Positions 11,138 to 22,627 of a DNA stretch of 64,000 nt are shown here, in pieces. The DNA is from Arachis hypogaea (lineage: Eukaryota; Streptophyta; Magnoliopsida; Fabales; Fabaceae), in the NCBI RefSeq assembly GCF_003086295.3, contig NC_092053.1:112919506-112983505 (forward strand), given 5' to 3'. A program made the translations under genes and the position numbers. Position 1 is the first letter of the stretch; each line of letters opens with the position of its first letter. The notes under the pieces were generated by a model. The model ran no database searches and was not told the DNA's origin. It saw only the letters and a list, made by a program, of their open reading frames with translations.

Positions 11138-12098
11138 AAGCTCAGCAAGGTCCAGCTAAAGACAATAAAGAAGCGCTTGCTGGGAGGCAACCCAGCCATG
11201 GGGCATCAATCCTCTAAGCATTTTGCCCTATTTTTATTTTTATTTATATAGAGTTCATTGATAACAAGGTAAAGAATCAATTGCATAAGTTCACAGGGTT
11301 ACAGAAGGAATCTGCACACAAAACAGAGAAAAAGAGCTCATTGGCAAGAAAACGCCAGTAAGAGCCTATTTTGGGCGTTCAGCGCCCAAAAGGGGCAGCC
11401 AGTGGGCGCTGAACGCCAGTAGGGATAGCAATCTGGCGTTCAACGCCAGAAAAGGGCAACAACTGGGCGTTGAACACCCAGGAGAGCAGCATTTGGGCGT
11501 TGAACGCCCAAAACAGGCAGTGTTTGGGCGTTCAAACGCCAGGATGGTGGGGAGGAGGTAAATTCAATTTTTCTTCATATTTTTCATTTTAATCTTAATT
11601 TTCATGTTTCAATTCATGATTTCTTGCATAAACATGTTAAGAACCCTGATTTCTAAAATTCCTCTTTAAAAATATCAAATGTATCTTAATCCATAAGCAC
11701 CAAGCCTCTTTGCAAATTCAATCCAACTCTTTTCAAATCCTTTTTTAAAAACAAATCTATCTTTTCAACTCATCAATATCTTTTTCAAAATCTCCACTTT
11801 ATCTTTTTCAAAATCTAGATCTATCTTTTTCAAAAATCTTTCATATCTTTTCAATTTTAAACTATATCCTCTCTTATCATATCTTCTATCTTATCTTTTC
11901 CAAATCAATCTTTTTTATCATATCTTTATCTCTTTTTTCGAAAACCCACCCTCCCTCCCTTTAAATTTGGGTTCGGCCTCCCTCCCCTTCCATCAACAAT
12001 TGCACCTAGCTCTCCTTCTATCCCTCTCCTTTCTTTTCTTTTGCTTGAGGACAAGCAAACCTCTAAGTTTGGTGTGTTTATCCGCGATCACTAAGATC
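11138..12098 (+). other. Spacer between pol and the third ORF of element A, with a palindrome cluster
   Basis: Non-coding. Positions 11340-11550 hold a third set of near-palindromes (GGGCGTTCAGCGCCC, TGGCGTTCAACGCCAG, TGGGCGTTGAACGCCCA) about 30 bp apart. An AT-rich stretch full of TATCTTTTTCAAAATC follows. At about 12043-12076 lies GCTTGAGGACAAGCAAAC then CTAAGTTTGGTGTG, a near copy of the module that abuts the 3' LTR at 14225-14260. Confidence 0.75.
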
Positions 12099-13238
12099 AT
12101 GGCTCCTAAAGGAAAACAACCCACTCCAAGAGGCAAGAAAGAGAGCATTCCAAAACCACTTTAGAATCAAGGAAAGTTCTTATCTAAAGAACATTCAGAC
12201 CATTATAACAAAATAATGGGTCTGAGATCAGTGATCCCGGAAGTTAGATTCGATCTGAAAGAAGATGAATATCCAGAGATCCAGGAGCAAATTCGAATCA
12301 GGAACTGGGAAGTCCTAGCTAATCCTGAAACAAAAGTAGGGAGGAACATGGTTCAGGAGTTCTATGCTAATATATGGCAAACTGACAAGCAGAAACTATC
12401 TGGGACTGCTTTCTATGACTATCAGACTGTGGTCAGAGGAAAAATTGTTCATACCCACCCTGACAGGATCAGGGAGATCTTAAAGCTACCTCAGCTGAAA
12501 GATGATCCAGACTCCTTCAACAAGAGAATGATGAGAATAGACAAGGGCCTGGATAAGATTCTAGAGGACATATGTATCCCTGAAGCCAGGTGGACCACCA
12601 ACACAAAGGGTGTCCCAAATCAACTCAAGAGAGAAGATCTCAAACCAGTTGCCAGAGGATGGCTGGACTTCATTGGGCATTCCCTGCTGCCCACTAGCAA
12701 CCGTTCTGAAGTCACTGTTAAAAGAGCAGTGATGATCCATTGCATCATGATGGGAAAAGAAGTGGAAGTTCATCAGCTAATCTCAGCTGAACTCTACAAA
12801 ATTGCTAACAAAAATTCTAAAGAGGCCAGGTTGGCTTATCCAAGCGTGATTTCTCTGCTCTGCAAGGACGCCGGAGTAAGGATGGGAATAACTGAGTATA
12901 TCTCAGTTGAGAAACCAATCACCAAAGCATCAATGGAAAAACAACAAGCACAGGATGACCCCACCAAGAAGAAAACACAGGAATTTCTCCCAGAAATCCC
13001 TCAATCTGAATACTGGGAGTATCTTGAGACGTCTGTTACCAAGATACGGGAAGCTATGGAACAAATAATAAAAGAACAGAAGGAACACAGTCAAATTCTT
13101 ACCTATATGTTTAAAGAACAAGAGGAGCAAGGGCGTGACTTAAGGGAATTGAAGCGCCAGAAGTTATCTCTTGAAGGACCAAGCACCCACGGATCAGAGG
13201 AACACCCATTTCCCAGAACAAAGGTTGTTAAATTCTAA
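12099..13238 (+). pseudogene. Element A third ORF (putative plant transposon protein domain)
   Basis: This is a third ORF downstream of pol, in the position of env in retroviruses, but I see no signal peptide, membrane segment or envelope feature. The ATG at 12099 starts a basic Lys-rich leader (MAPKGKQPTPRGKKESIPK). A TAG at 12162-12164 interrupts, and the same frame runs to 13238. The central part (DEYPEIQEQIRIRNWEVL, MVQEFYANIWQT, VARGWLDFIGHSLLPTSNRSEVT) is what I recall as the putative plant transposon protein domain. The C-terminus is Gln/Glu/Lys-rich and probably coiled coil (about residues 265-330). The homologue in element B (17188-18345) is colinear. Its conservation in a non-autonomous element suggests a real role, perhaps in RNA or particle handling; the function is unknown. 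Confidence 0.8.
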
Positions 13239-14260
13239 TTTCTGCTTTAACTCTGTGATAGTGTCATTATAGAAGTTCACCTTAGGAGTCATATAGTAGT
13301 AATTAGTATCTGTTTTGATTTTATCTCCAATTAAGCCATAGTTTATTCTTCTCATCATTAGCAAACATGAATAAAATAGTAGATCTTTTGAATAAGAGGC
13401 AATAAAATTTCGAGTTTTAATAAGAGAAATTCTAATTAGTTACATGTGGTGGCAATACGTTCTGTCTTCTGAATGAATGCTTGAACAGTGCATATGTCTT
13501 TTGAATTTGTTGTTTAAGACTGTTAAATATGTTGGCTCTTGAAAGAATGATGAACATGAGACATGTTATTGATAATCTGAAAAATCATAAAAATAATTCT
13601 TGAAGCAAGAAAAAGCAGCAAAAAAAAAGCCAATAACCCTTAAAACCAAAAAGCAAGGGTAATAAAAAGGATCCAAAGGCTTTGAGTATCAGTGGATAGG
13701 AGGGTCTAAGGGAATAGAATCCTGGCCTAAGCGGCTAAACCAAGCTGTCCCTAACCATGTGCTTGTGGCGTGAAGGTGTCAAGTGAAAACTTGAGACTGA
13801 GCGGTTAAAGTCAAGGTCCAAAGCAGAAAGAAGAGTGTGCTTAAGAACTCTGGACACCTCTAATTGGAGACTTTAGCAAAGCTGAGTCACAATCTAAAAA
13901 GTTCACCCAATTATGTGTCTGTGGCATTTATGTATCCGGTGGTAATACCAGAAAACAAAGTGCTTAGGGCCATGGCCAAGACTCATGAAATAGCTGTGTT
14001 CAAGAATCATCATACTGAAATAGGAGAATCAATAACACTATCTGAATTCTGAGTTCCTATAGATGCCAATCACTCTGAGCTTCAATGGATAAAGTGAGAT
14101 GCCAAAACTGTTCGGAAGCAAAAAGCTACTAGTCCCGCTCATCTAATTAGAATCTGAGTTTCACTCAAAACTCTGAGATATTATTGCTTCTCAACCTATT
14201 AGTTTTCTATTTTATTCGTCTAGTTGCTTGAGGACAAGCAACAGTTTAAGTTTGGTGTTG
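13239..14260 (+). other. 3' non-coding region of element A
   Basis: No ORF of note. It is clearly homologous to the corresponding region of element B (about 18580-19432); both contain CAGTGGATAGGAGGG-like and TGTATCCGGTGGTAATAC-like stretches. It ends in TTGAGGACAAGCAACAG then TTAAGTTTGGTGTTG against the LTR. No ordinary purine-rich polypurine tract is present. Confidence 0.75.
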
Positions 14261-15797
14261 TGACGAGCGGATATTTTATACGCTTTTTGGGGTTAATTTC
14301 ATATAGTTTTTAGTATGTTTTAGTGAGTTTTTAGTTTGTTTCCATTAGTTTTTAGGAAAAATTTATATTTCTGGACTTTACTATGAGTTGTGTGTTTTTC
14401 TGTAATTTCAGGTATTTTTCTGGCTGAAATTGAGGGAGCTGAGCAAAAATCTGATTCAGGCTGAAAAAGGACTGCTGATGTTGTTGGATTCTGACCTCCC
14501 TGCACTCAAAGTGGATTTTCTGGAGCTACAAAACTTGAAATGGCGCGCTTCCAATTGCGTTGGAAAGTAGACATCTAGGGCTTTCCAGAAATATATAATA
14601 GTCCATACTTTGCTCAAGGATAGATGACGTAAACTGGCGTTCAACGCCAGTTCTCTGCCCAATTCTGGCGTCCAGCGCCAAAAAAGCATTAAAAGTTGGA
14701 GTTCAACGCCAGAAATGGATCCAAACCTGGCGTTGAACGCCCAAAACAGTCTTATGCACGTGAATTGCTTAAGTCTCAGCCCCAGCACATACCAAGTGGG
14801 TCCCAGAAGTGGATCTCTGCACCATCTATCATAGTTTACTCATTTTCTATAAACCTAGGCTACTAGTTTAGTATTTAAACAACTTTTAGAGACTTATTTT
14901 GTATCTCATGATATTTTTAGACCTGAACTTTGTATTCTTTGATGGCATGAGTCTCTAAACTCCATTGTTGGGGGTGAGGAGCTCTGCTGTGTCTCAATGA
15001 ATTAATGCAAGTATTTCTGTTTTCTATTCAAACATGCGTGTTCCTATCTAAGATATCCATTCGCGCCTAACTATGGAGAAGGTGATGATCAGTGACACTC
15101 ATCACCTTTCTCAATCCACGAACGTGTTTCTGACAATCACCTCTGTTCTACATCAGACTGAATGAATATCTCTTAGATTCCTTAATCAGAATCTCCGTGG
15201 TATAAGCTAGATTGATGGCGGCATTCATGAGAATCCGGAAAGTCTAAACCTTGTCTGTGGTATTCCGAGTAGGATTCAGGGATTGAATGACTATGACGAG
15301 CTTCAAACTCGTGAGTGCTGAGCGTAGTGACAGACGCAAAAGGAGGGTGAATCCTATTCCAGCATGATCGGGAACCTCAGATGATTAGCCGTGCTGTGAC
15401 AGAGCACTTGGACCATTTTCATAAGAGGAGGGGATGTAACCATTGACAACGGTGATGCCCCAACACACAGCTTGCCATAGAAGGACGTGCGTGCGTGAAT
15501 CAGAGGACAGAGGAAAGCAGAGATTCAGAAGACAAAGCATCTCCAAAACTCCAACATATTCTCCATTACTGCATAACAAGTAACCTTTAATCCATGCTCT
15601 CTTGTTTATTCGCAATTCAACTGATAAATACAATTGACTTCCTGACTAAGAATTGCAAAATAACCATAGATTGCTTCAAGCCAAAAATCTCTGTGGGATT
15701 CGACCCTTACTCACGTAAGGTATTACTTGGACGACCCAGTGCACTTGCTGGTTAGTGGTACGAGTTGTGAAAAGTGTGATTCATAATTCGTGCATCA
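14261..15797 (+). repeat. 3' LTR of element A
   Basis: It has the same length as the 5' LTR (1537 bp), begins TGACGAGCGG and ends TTCGTGCATCA. I counted about 38 single-base differences by eye and no indel. Confidence 0.95.
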
Positions 15798-15802
15798 GCA
15801 GA
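15798..15802. repeat. Target-site duplication of element A, right copy (GCAGA)
   Basis: Identical to 3735-3739; it marks the return to element B sequence. Confidence 0.95.
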
Positions 15803-16199
15803 CATTCCTCAGAAGAAACCGGATCCTGGAAAATTCTTAATATCCTATACCATAGGCACCATGACCTTTGAAAAGGCTTTGTGTGACCTAGGGTCAAGTA
15901 TAAACCTCATGCCCCTCTCTGTAATGGAGAAACTAGGGATCCTTGAGGTGCAAGCTACAAGAATCTCACTAGAGATGGCAGACAATTCAAGGAAATAGGC
16001 TTATGGACTTGTAGAGGATGTCTTGGTAAAGGTTGAAGGCCTTTACATCCCTGCTGACTTCATAATCCTGGACACTGGGAAGAATAAGGATGAATCCATC
16101 ATCCTTGGCAGACCCTTCCTAGCCACAGCAAAAGTTGTGATTGATGTTGACAGAGGAGAGTTGGTCCTTCAAGTGAATGAGGACTACCTTTGTGTTTAA
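15798..16199 (+). pseudogene. Element B aspartic protease region
   Basis: One frame beginning at GAC 15801 encodes a retropepsin homologous to that of element A. Landmarks are IPQKKPDPGKFLISYTIG, the active-site motif ALCDLGSSINLMP and SIILGRPFLATAKVVIDV. An in-frame TAG interrupts near 15997 just before AYGLVEDVLVKVEG, and the frame ends with TAA near 16199. The reading frame does not match that of the gag tail left of element A, so sequence between gag and protease is shifted or lost. No RT follows. Confidence 0.85.
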
Positions 16200-17187
16200 A
16201 GCTAAAGGATCTCCTTCTGTACACATGGAGAAGAAGCATGAAAAGCTTCTCTCAATATAGAGTCAACCAAAGCCCCCACATTCAAACTCTAAGTTTGGTG
16301 TTGGGAGGCCCCAACCATGCTCTGAATATCTGTGAAGCTCCATGAGAGCTCACTGTCAAGCTATTGATATTAAAGAAGCGCTTATTGGGAGGCAACCCAA
16401 TTTTTATTTATCTATGTTGAATTTCCATTTTCCATTGATATTTTATGTTTTCTTTAGGTTGATGATCATGTGGAGTCACAAAAACAACTGCAAAAAAATC
16501 AAAAATAGAATCAAAAATAGCATTGAAAACAGCACACCCTGGAGGATGAGCTTATTGGCGTTTAAACGCCAGTAAGGGTAGCAGAATGGGCGTTAAACAC
16601 CCAGTCTGGCACCATTATGGGCGTTTAACGCCAAAAGTTGGCATTTAACACCAAAAAAGAGAGAAAAGCTGGCGTCAAACGCCAGAAATGGGCAGCAACC
16701 TGGCGTTTAACGCCAGGATTGGCACTCCAAGGGGAGTTTACACGCCCAAAATGGTGCAGAGATGCGAAATCCTTGACACCTCAGGATCTGTGGACCCCAC
16801 AGGATCCCCACCTACCTCAACTCTCTCTTTTTTCTTCTTTACACCTTTCCATAACACCCTTCCTCAAATACCCCTCACCAATCACCTCCACCACTCTTCT
16901 CCATAACACCCACCTTACAATTCAAATTTAAATCCTTTCCCTTCCAAACCCAACCCCTAATACACGAACCCTACCCCTCTCTCCACTCCTATATAAACCC
17001 ATCATCCCTCCTTCATTTTCACACATCATAAATACTTCTTCCCCCCTTGGCCGAACCACTCACACCTCTCCATCTCCTCCATTTTCTTCTTCTGCTCCTC
17101 CCTTCTTTCTTCTTTTTCTCGAGGACGAGCAAACCTTCTAAGTTTGGTGTGGTAAAAGCGTTGCTTTTTGTTTTTTCATAACCATTT
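16200..17187 (+). other. Element B deletion junction and spacer with palindrome cluster
   Basis: Right after the protease the sequence jumps to the motif that follows integrase in A (AAAGAAGCGCTTATTGGGAG near 16370, compared with 11168 in A). RT, RNase H and integrase, about 3 kb, are therefore deleted. Positions 16555-16750 hold GGCGTTTAAACGCC-type palindromes, a T-A variant of the A motif. AAGTTTGGTGT occurs at 16291 and 17140, the second just before the third ORF, preceded by a CGAGGACGAGCAAAC module. Confidence 0.78.
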
Positions 17188-18345
17188 ATGGCACCTAAGT
17201 TTGGAGAAACCTCTAGAAAGAGGAAAGGGAAGGCAAAAGCTTCCACCTCTGAGTCATGGGAGATGGAGAGATTCATCTTAAAGGTCCATCAAGACCCCTT
17301 CTATGAAGTTGTGGCCAAGAAGAAGGTGATCTCTGAGGTCCCTTTCATGCTCAAAAGGAATGAGTATCCAGAGATCCGACATGAGATTCGAAAAAGAGGT
17401 TGGAAAGTTCTCACCAACCCCATTTAACAAGTCAGAATCTTAATGGTTCAAGAGTTCTATGCTAATGCATGGGTCACCAAAAACCATGATCAAAATGTGA
17501 ACCCGAACCCAAAGAATTGGCTTACAATGGTTCGGGGGAAATACTTAGATTTCAATCCAGAAAATGTAAGGTTGGCATTCAACTTGCCAATGATGCAAGG
17601 AGATCCTCACCCTTTCACTAGAAGGGTCAACTTTGATCAAAGGTTGGACCAAGTCCTTAGGGACATTTGTGTGGAAGGAGCTCAATGGAAGAGAGACTCA
17701 AGAGGCAAGCCGGTTCAACTAAGAATACTTGACCTCAAATCTGTGGCTAGAGGATGGTTGGAGTTTATCCAACGCTCTATAATTCCTACTAGCAACCGGT
17801 CTGAAGTCACAATAGACCGGGCTATCATGATCCATAGTATCATGAATGGATAGGAAGTAAAAGTTCATGAGGTCATATCTCTAGAACTCTACAAAGTGGC
17901 AGACACGTCCTCTACTTTGGCAAGGTTAGACTTCCTTCATCTCATTTGTCACCTCTGCAATTCAGCTGGAATTGACATAGAGGAAAACACCCTCATTAAT
18001 GAGAACAAGCCCATCACTAAGAAAAGGATGGAGCAAACAAGAGAGCCCACTCATGGACCTCAACAAGAGCATGAGGAAATTCCTCATCATGAAATCCCTA
18101 AGATGCCTCAAGGGATGCACTTTCCTCCACAAAACTATTGGGAGCAAATTAACACCTCCCTAGGAGAATTAAGTTCCAACATGGGACAACTAAGCGTGGA
18201 GCACCAAGAGCATTCCATCCTCCTCCATGAAATTAGAAAAGACCAAAGAGCCATGAGGGAGGAGCAACAAAGGCAAGGAAGAGACATAGAGGAGCTAAAG
18301 TACTCCATAAGATCTTCAAGAGGAAGAACTAGCCGCCATCACTAA
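17188..18345 (+). pseudogene. Element B third ORF (putative plant transposon protein domain)
   Basis: Homologue of the third ORF of element A. The ATG at 17188 opens a basic leader (MAPKFGETSRKRKGKAKAS), followed by the shared blocks NEYPEIRHEIRKRGWKVL, MVQEFYANAWVT, VARGWLEFIQRSIIPTSNRS and a Gln/Glu/His-rich, probably coiled-coil C-terminus ending RGRTSRHH. One frame covers the full length but has TAA at 17425-17427 and TAG at 17851-17853. Protein-level similarity to A is moderate, so the two families separated long ago while keeping this ORF. Function unknown. Confidence 0.8.
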
Positions 18346-19432
18346 GGTGGACCCGTTCTTTAATTTCCTTGTTCTTTATTTTTCTGTTTTTTGTTCCCTA
18401 TGCTTTATGTTTTATCTATGTTTGTGTCTTTACTACATGATCATTAGTGTCTAGTGTCTATGCCTTAAAGCTATGAATGTCCTATGAATCCTTCACCTCT
18501 CTTAAATAAAAAATGTCTTAATTGCAAAAGAAAAAGAGGTACATGAATTTTGAATTTTAAAATAGTTTAATTATTTTGATGTGGTGGCAATACTTTTTGT
18601 TTTCTGAATGAATGCTTGAACAGTGCATATTTTTTATAGTGAAGTTTATGAATGTTAAAATTGTTGGCTCTTGAAAGAATAATGAAAAAGGAAAAATATT
18701 ATTGATAATCTGAAAAATCATAAAATTGATTCTTGAAGCAAGAAAAAATAGTGAATACAAAAAAATGGCAAAAAATAAAAGAAAAAAAAGAGAAAGAGTA
18801 AGCAGAAAAAGTCAGTAACCCTTTAAACCAATAGGCAAGGATAAAAAGGATCCAAGGCTTTGAGCATTAATGGATAGGAGGGCTCAAGGGAATAAAATCC
18901 TGGCCTAAGCGGCTAAACCAAGATGTCCCTAACCATGTGCTTGTAGCGTGAAGGTGTCAAGTGAAAAGATTGAGATTGAGTGGTTAAAGTCGTGATTCAA
19001 AGCAAAAAGAGTGTGCTTAAGAGCTCTAGACACCTCTAATTGAGGACTCTAGCAAAGCTGAGTCACAATCTGAAAAGGTTCACCAATTATGTGTATGTGG
19101 CATTTATGTATCCGGTGGTAATACTGGAAGACAAAATACTTAGGGTCACGGCCAAGACTCATAAAGTAACTATGTTCAAGAATCAACATACTGAACTAGG
19201 AGAATCAATAACACTATATGAATTCTGAGTTCCTATAGATGCCAATCATTCTGAGCTTCAAAGGATAAAGTGAGATGCCAAAACTATTCAGAAGTAAAAA
19301 GCTAAGAGTCCCGCTCATCTAATTAAGACTGATCTTAATAGATGTTTTCGGAATTTATTGTATATACTCTTCTTTTTATCCTACTTTGTTTTTAGTTTCT
19401 TGGGGACAAGCAACAATTTAAGTTTGGTGTTG
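18346..19432 (+). other. 3' non-coding region of element B
   Basis: AT-rich without genes. From about 18580 it parallels 13440-14260 of element A. It ends in GGGGACAAGCAACAATTTA followed by AGTTTGGTGTTG, one base from the LTR. Confidence 0.75.
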
Positions 19433-21038
19433 TGATGAGCGGATAATTTATACGCTTTTTGGCACTATTTTTAGGTAGTTTTTAGTATGATTTAGCTACT
19501 TTTTAGTATATAATTATTAGTTTTTAAATAAAAATCACATTTTTGGACTTTACTATGAGTTTGTGTATTTTTCTGTGATTTCAGGTATTTTCTGGCTGAA
19601 ATTGAGGGACCTGAGCAAAAATCTGATTCAGAGGCTGAAAAAGGACTGTAGATGCTGTTGGATTCTGACCTCCCTGCACTTGAAATGAATTTTATGCAGC
19701 TACAGAAGCCCAATTGGCACGCTATCAATTGCGTTGGAAAGTAGACATCCTGGGTTTTCTAGAAATATATAATAGTCCATACTTTGCCCGAGATTTGATG
19801 GCCCAAACTGGTGTTCAAAGTTAGCCCAAGGAATCCTGGCGTAAAACGTCCAAACTGGCACCAGAATTGGAGTTAAACGCCCAAACTGGCACCAAAGCTA
19901 GTGTTTAACTCCAAGAATAGCCTATGTACGTGAAAGCTTCAATGCTCAACCCAAGCACACACCAAGTGGGCCCCGAAAGTGGATTTCTGTATCATTTACT
20001 TATTTCTGTAAACCCTAGGCTACTAGTTCATTATAAATAGGACCTTTTACTATTGTATTTTCATCTCTAGATCATTTTTTGAGACTATCTTTGTATCACT
20101 TTTGATCTCTTGATCACGTTTAGGGGCTGGCTATTCGGCCATGCCTGAACCTTCATCACTTATATATTTTCAACGGTGGAGTTTCTACACCCCATAGAGT
20201 AAGGTGTGGAGCTCTGCTGTTCCTCAAGAATCAATGCAAAGTACTATTATTTTTCTATTCAATTCACGCTTATTCTTGTTCTGAGATATTCACTCGTACT
20301 TCAACCTGATGAATGTGATGATCCGTGACACTCATCATCATTCTCACCTATGAACGCGTGCCTGACAACCACTTTCGTTCTATCTACACTAGCTTAAGCG
20401 TATATCTCTTAGCCTCCTGATTCACGATGCATGGTAGCCTCTCTTGACAACAGAGCCCTCCATTCCGTGAGATTAGAGTCTTCGTGGTATAAGCTAGAAT
20501 CAATTGGCAGCATTCTTAAGATCCGAAAAGTCTAAACCTTGTCTGTGGTATTCCGAGTAGGATCTGGGATGGGATGACTGTGACGAGCTTCAAACTTGCG
20601 AGTGTTGGGCATAGTGACAGACCAAAAAGATCAATGGATCCTATTCCAACATGAGTGTTGGGCGGTAGCCATTGACAACGGTGATCCCCCAACATACAAC
20701 TTGCCATGAAAGGGAGTACGCATGATTGGATGAAGGCAATAGGAAAGCAGAGGTTCAGAAGCAACAAGCATCTCCATACGCTTATCTGAAATCCTACCAA
20801 TGAATTACATATGTACTTCTATCTTTATTTTATGTTTTATTTATCTGTTAATTATCAAAACTCCATAACCATTTGAATCTGCCTGACTGAGATTTACAAG
20901 GATGACCATAGCTTGCTTCAAGCCGACAATCTCCGTGGGATCGACCCTTACTCACATAAGGTATTACTTGGACGACCCAGTGCACTTGCTGGTTAGTTGT
21001 GCGTATTTGCAAAAGTGTGATTGTGATTTCGTGCACCA
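19433..21038 (+). repeat. 3' LTR of element B (1606 bp)
   Basis: It begins TGATGAGCGGATAATTTATA and ends TTTCGTGCACCA. It is related to, but clearly diverged from, the LTR of A, with the same internal order: GTGATTTCAGGTATTTTCTG, then a decayed palindrome cluster (about 19810-19920), then TATA. The 5' LTR partner lies left of the window. Confidence 0.9.
20032..20040 (+). promoter_or_regulatory. TATA box of the element B LTR
   Basis: TATAAATAG about 600 bp into the LTR, after CTAGGCTACTAGTTCAT. In A the aligned position is the weaker TATTTAAATA. It places the palindrome cluster about 110-220 bp upstream, in U3. Confidence 0.6.
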
Positions 21039-21110
21039 ACGCCTCCTTAGAGTCTTCTCAAGTTCAGGATCAGGAGTCAAGAGGAGTTCTTTATCCCTGT
21101 TCTTGGTCAT
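21039..21110 (-). pseudogene. gag: Element C gag, N-terminal stub
   Basis: The minus-strand ATG at 21110 encodes 24 codons beginning MTKNRDKELL and ending KTLRRR. They align with the gag start of element B (MSRNKDKGIL, then ERTLKRK). The reading frame is cut by the end of the 3' LTR of B at 21038/21039. This is the evidence that B inserted into C. Confidence 0.75.
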
Positions 21111-22602
21111 AAACAAGAAGAAAAAAAAAGAAGAAAAAGAAAAAATCTTTTTGTGCCAATTGACAAGAAGCTCCTCCTTAAAGTGAAATGTGAAGAAAGA
21201 AGATATAAATAAAAGTAAAGATGGAAGATGAGAAGGAAGAATAAAGAGGGGGAGTAATTTGAAAAATTAGAAGTGAGAAGAGAAGAAGTATAAATAGCAA
21301 AGATAAATAAGAATTAAATTATTTTTGTTTTTGTTTTTTTATTAATTAATTTCAAAAATTAAGTTAATTAATTTAAAAAGAATTGAAATTTGGTTAATGA
21401 ATTTTCGAAAAACAGAGAAGAGAGAAATAGGAGGAAATTTTCAAAAATTAAGAAGAGATGAGAGTTAATTAGGTAGTTTTAAAAAAGAAGAGAGAGAAGA
21501 AGGAGAGAGTTTTCAAAAATTAAGAAAGAGACGAGAGTTAGTTAAGAAGTTTTGAAAAATAGGAGAGAGAAGATAAGTGGTTAAGAAAATATTTGAATTT
21601 AAAATAAGGTAGAAGATAAGATAAGAAAAGATTCGAAATTAAAATTTAAAATTAGAAAAAGATAAGATAAGAAATTTAATTTTGAAAGAGATTTGATTTT
21701 TAAAATTTTGAAATTTGAAAAACATAAGATTTTGAAAAAGATAAGATTTTTAATTTTGAAAAGATTTGATTTTTGAAATTTTGAAAACTAAAATAAGATA
21801 AGATAAAAATTTTGAAATTGAAATCTGAATTTTTATTTTAAAATTTTCGAAAATTACTTAAAAGATAAGATAGAAAAGATATTTTTATATTTTTGAATTT
21901 AATGATGAAAGAGAAAAACATGTAAAAGACACAAGACTTAAAATTTTTTGATCTAGCACCCCTAATTTTCGAAAATTTTGGAGGGAAACACAAAGGGACA
22001 CCAAACTTAAAAATTTTAAGATCAAAACACAAAAGAGACTCAAGAACACTTTAAAGACTAACAAGAACACAAAGAACAAAACTCAAAGACTCAAAAAACA
22101 CAAGAACATAAAAAATACCAAACTTAAAATTTTTAGAAAACTAAACATAAATTATCGAAAATTTGAAGAAAATTAACAAGAAAACACCAAACTTAAAAAC
22201 TTGACACAAGATTTAACCAAACAAAATATTTTTGAAAAATTTTTAGAAAGCAAGACTCAAAGAACATGAAAATTTACCAAGAACATAAACACAAGACTCT
22301 AACCAAGAACAAAAATTAAACAAAGAAAAGAAAAATATTTTTGAAAAGCTTTTTGATTTTTTTTTTCAAAAATTGAAGAAGAAGAAAATAAAAATAAAAA
22401 TAAAAGACTCAACAAGAACACAAGACTCAAACAAAGAAAAAAAATTAAACATAAAAAAAAGAAAAAAAATATTTTTGAAAAAGGTTTTAAATTTTCGAAA
22501 AAAATAAGGAATAAGAAAACAAAAATTAAAAGACTCAATTAAAATAAAAATTACCTGATCTAGGGAGCAAGACAATCCGTCAGTTTGTCCAAACTTGAAC
22601 AA
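21111..22602 (-). other. Untranslated leader of element C
   Basis: About 1.5 kb of very AT-rich sequence with no believable coding signal. On the minus strand it contains AAGTTTGGTGT-type motifs (seen as ACACCAAACTTA near 21998 and 22185), as in the leader of A. Confidence 0.7.
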
Positions 22603-22620
22603 TCCCCGGCAACAGCGCCA
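22603..22620 (-). other. Primer binding site of element C (tRNA-Asp, one mismatch)
   Basis: The minus strand reads TGGCGCTGTTGCCGGGGA, one base different from the PBS of element A, and lies 7 bp after the LTR end. Confidence 0.8.
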
Positions 22621-22627
22621 AAAACTT

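Larger units (their letters stand above)
3740..15797 (+). mobile_element. Element A: complete 12,058-bp Athila-like Ty3/gypsy retrotransposon inserted in element B
   Basis: Both LTRs are 1537 bp (3740-5276 and 14261-15797), begin with TG, end with CA and are flanked by perfect GCAGA target-site copies. Internal order is tRNA-Asp PBS, leader, gag, protease, RT, RNase H, integrase and a third ORF, followed by a long 3' non-coding region. Integrase after RT/RNase H is the Ty3/gypsy order. The gag-pol frame is interrupted by at least seven stops and two frameshifts, so this copy is dead. I counted about 38 substitutions and no indels between the LTRs (about 2.5 percent), roughly 33 of them transitions. 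That suggests a fairly recent insertion and decay dominated by deamination of methylated C. Confidence 0.95.
15798..21038 (+). mobile_element. Element B, right part: protease remnant, third ORF and 3' LTR
   Basis: Continuation of the element interrupted at 3739. It holds protease, then directly the post-pol spacer, third ORF, 3' non-coding region and 3' LTR. RT, RNase H and integrase are missing. The end at 21038 (TTCGTGCACCA) is followed by ACGCC, its expected TSD, and then by gag sequence of element C in opposite orientation. B therefore sits inside the gag of C. Confidence 0.88.

Noticed and set aside
12216..13238. ATG at 12216 as the start of the element A third ORF
   Set aside because: The same frame extends upstream through a TAG to the ATG at 12099, and element B has the matching MAPK start, so 12216 is only the longest surviving piece.
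12099..13238. Envelope gene
   Set aside because: Position fits, but there is no signal peptide, transmembrane helix or cleavage site.
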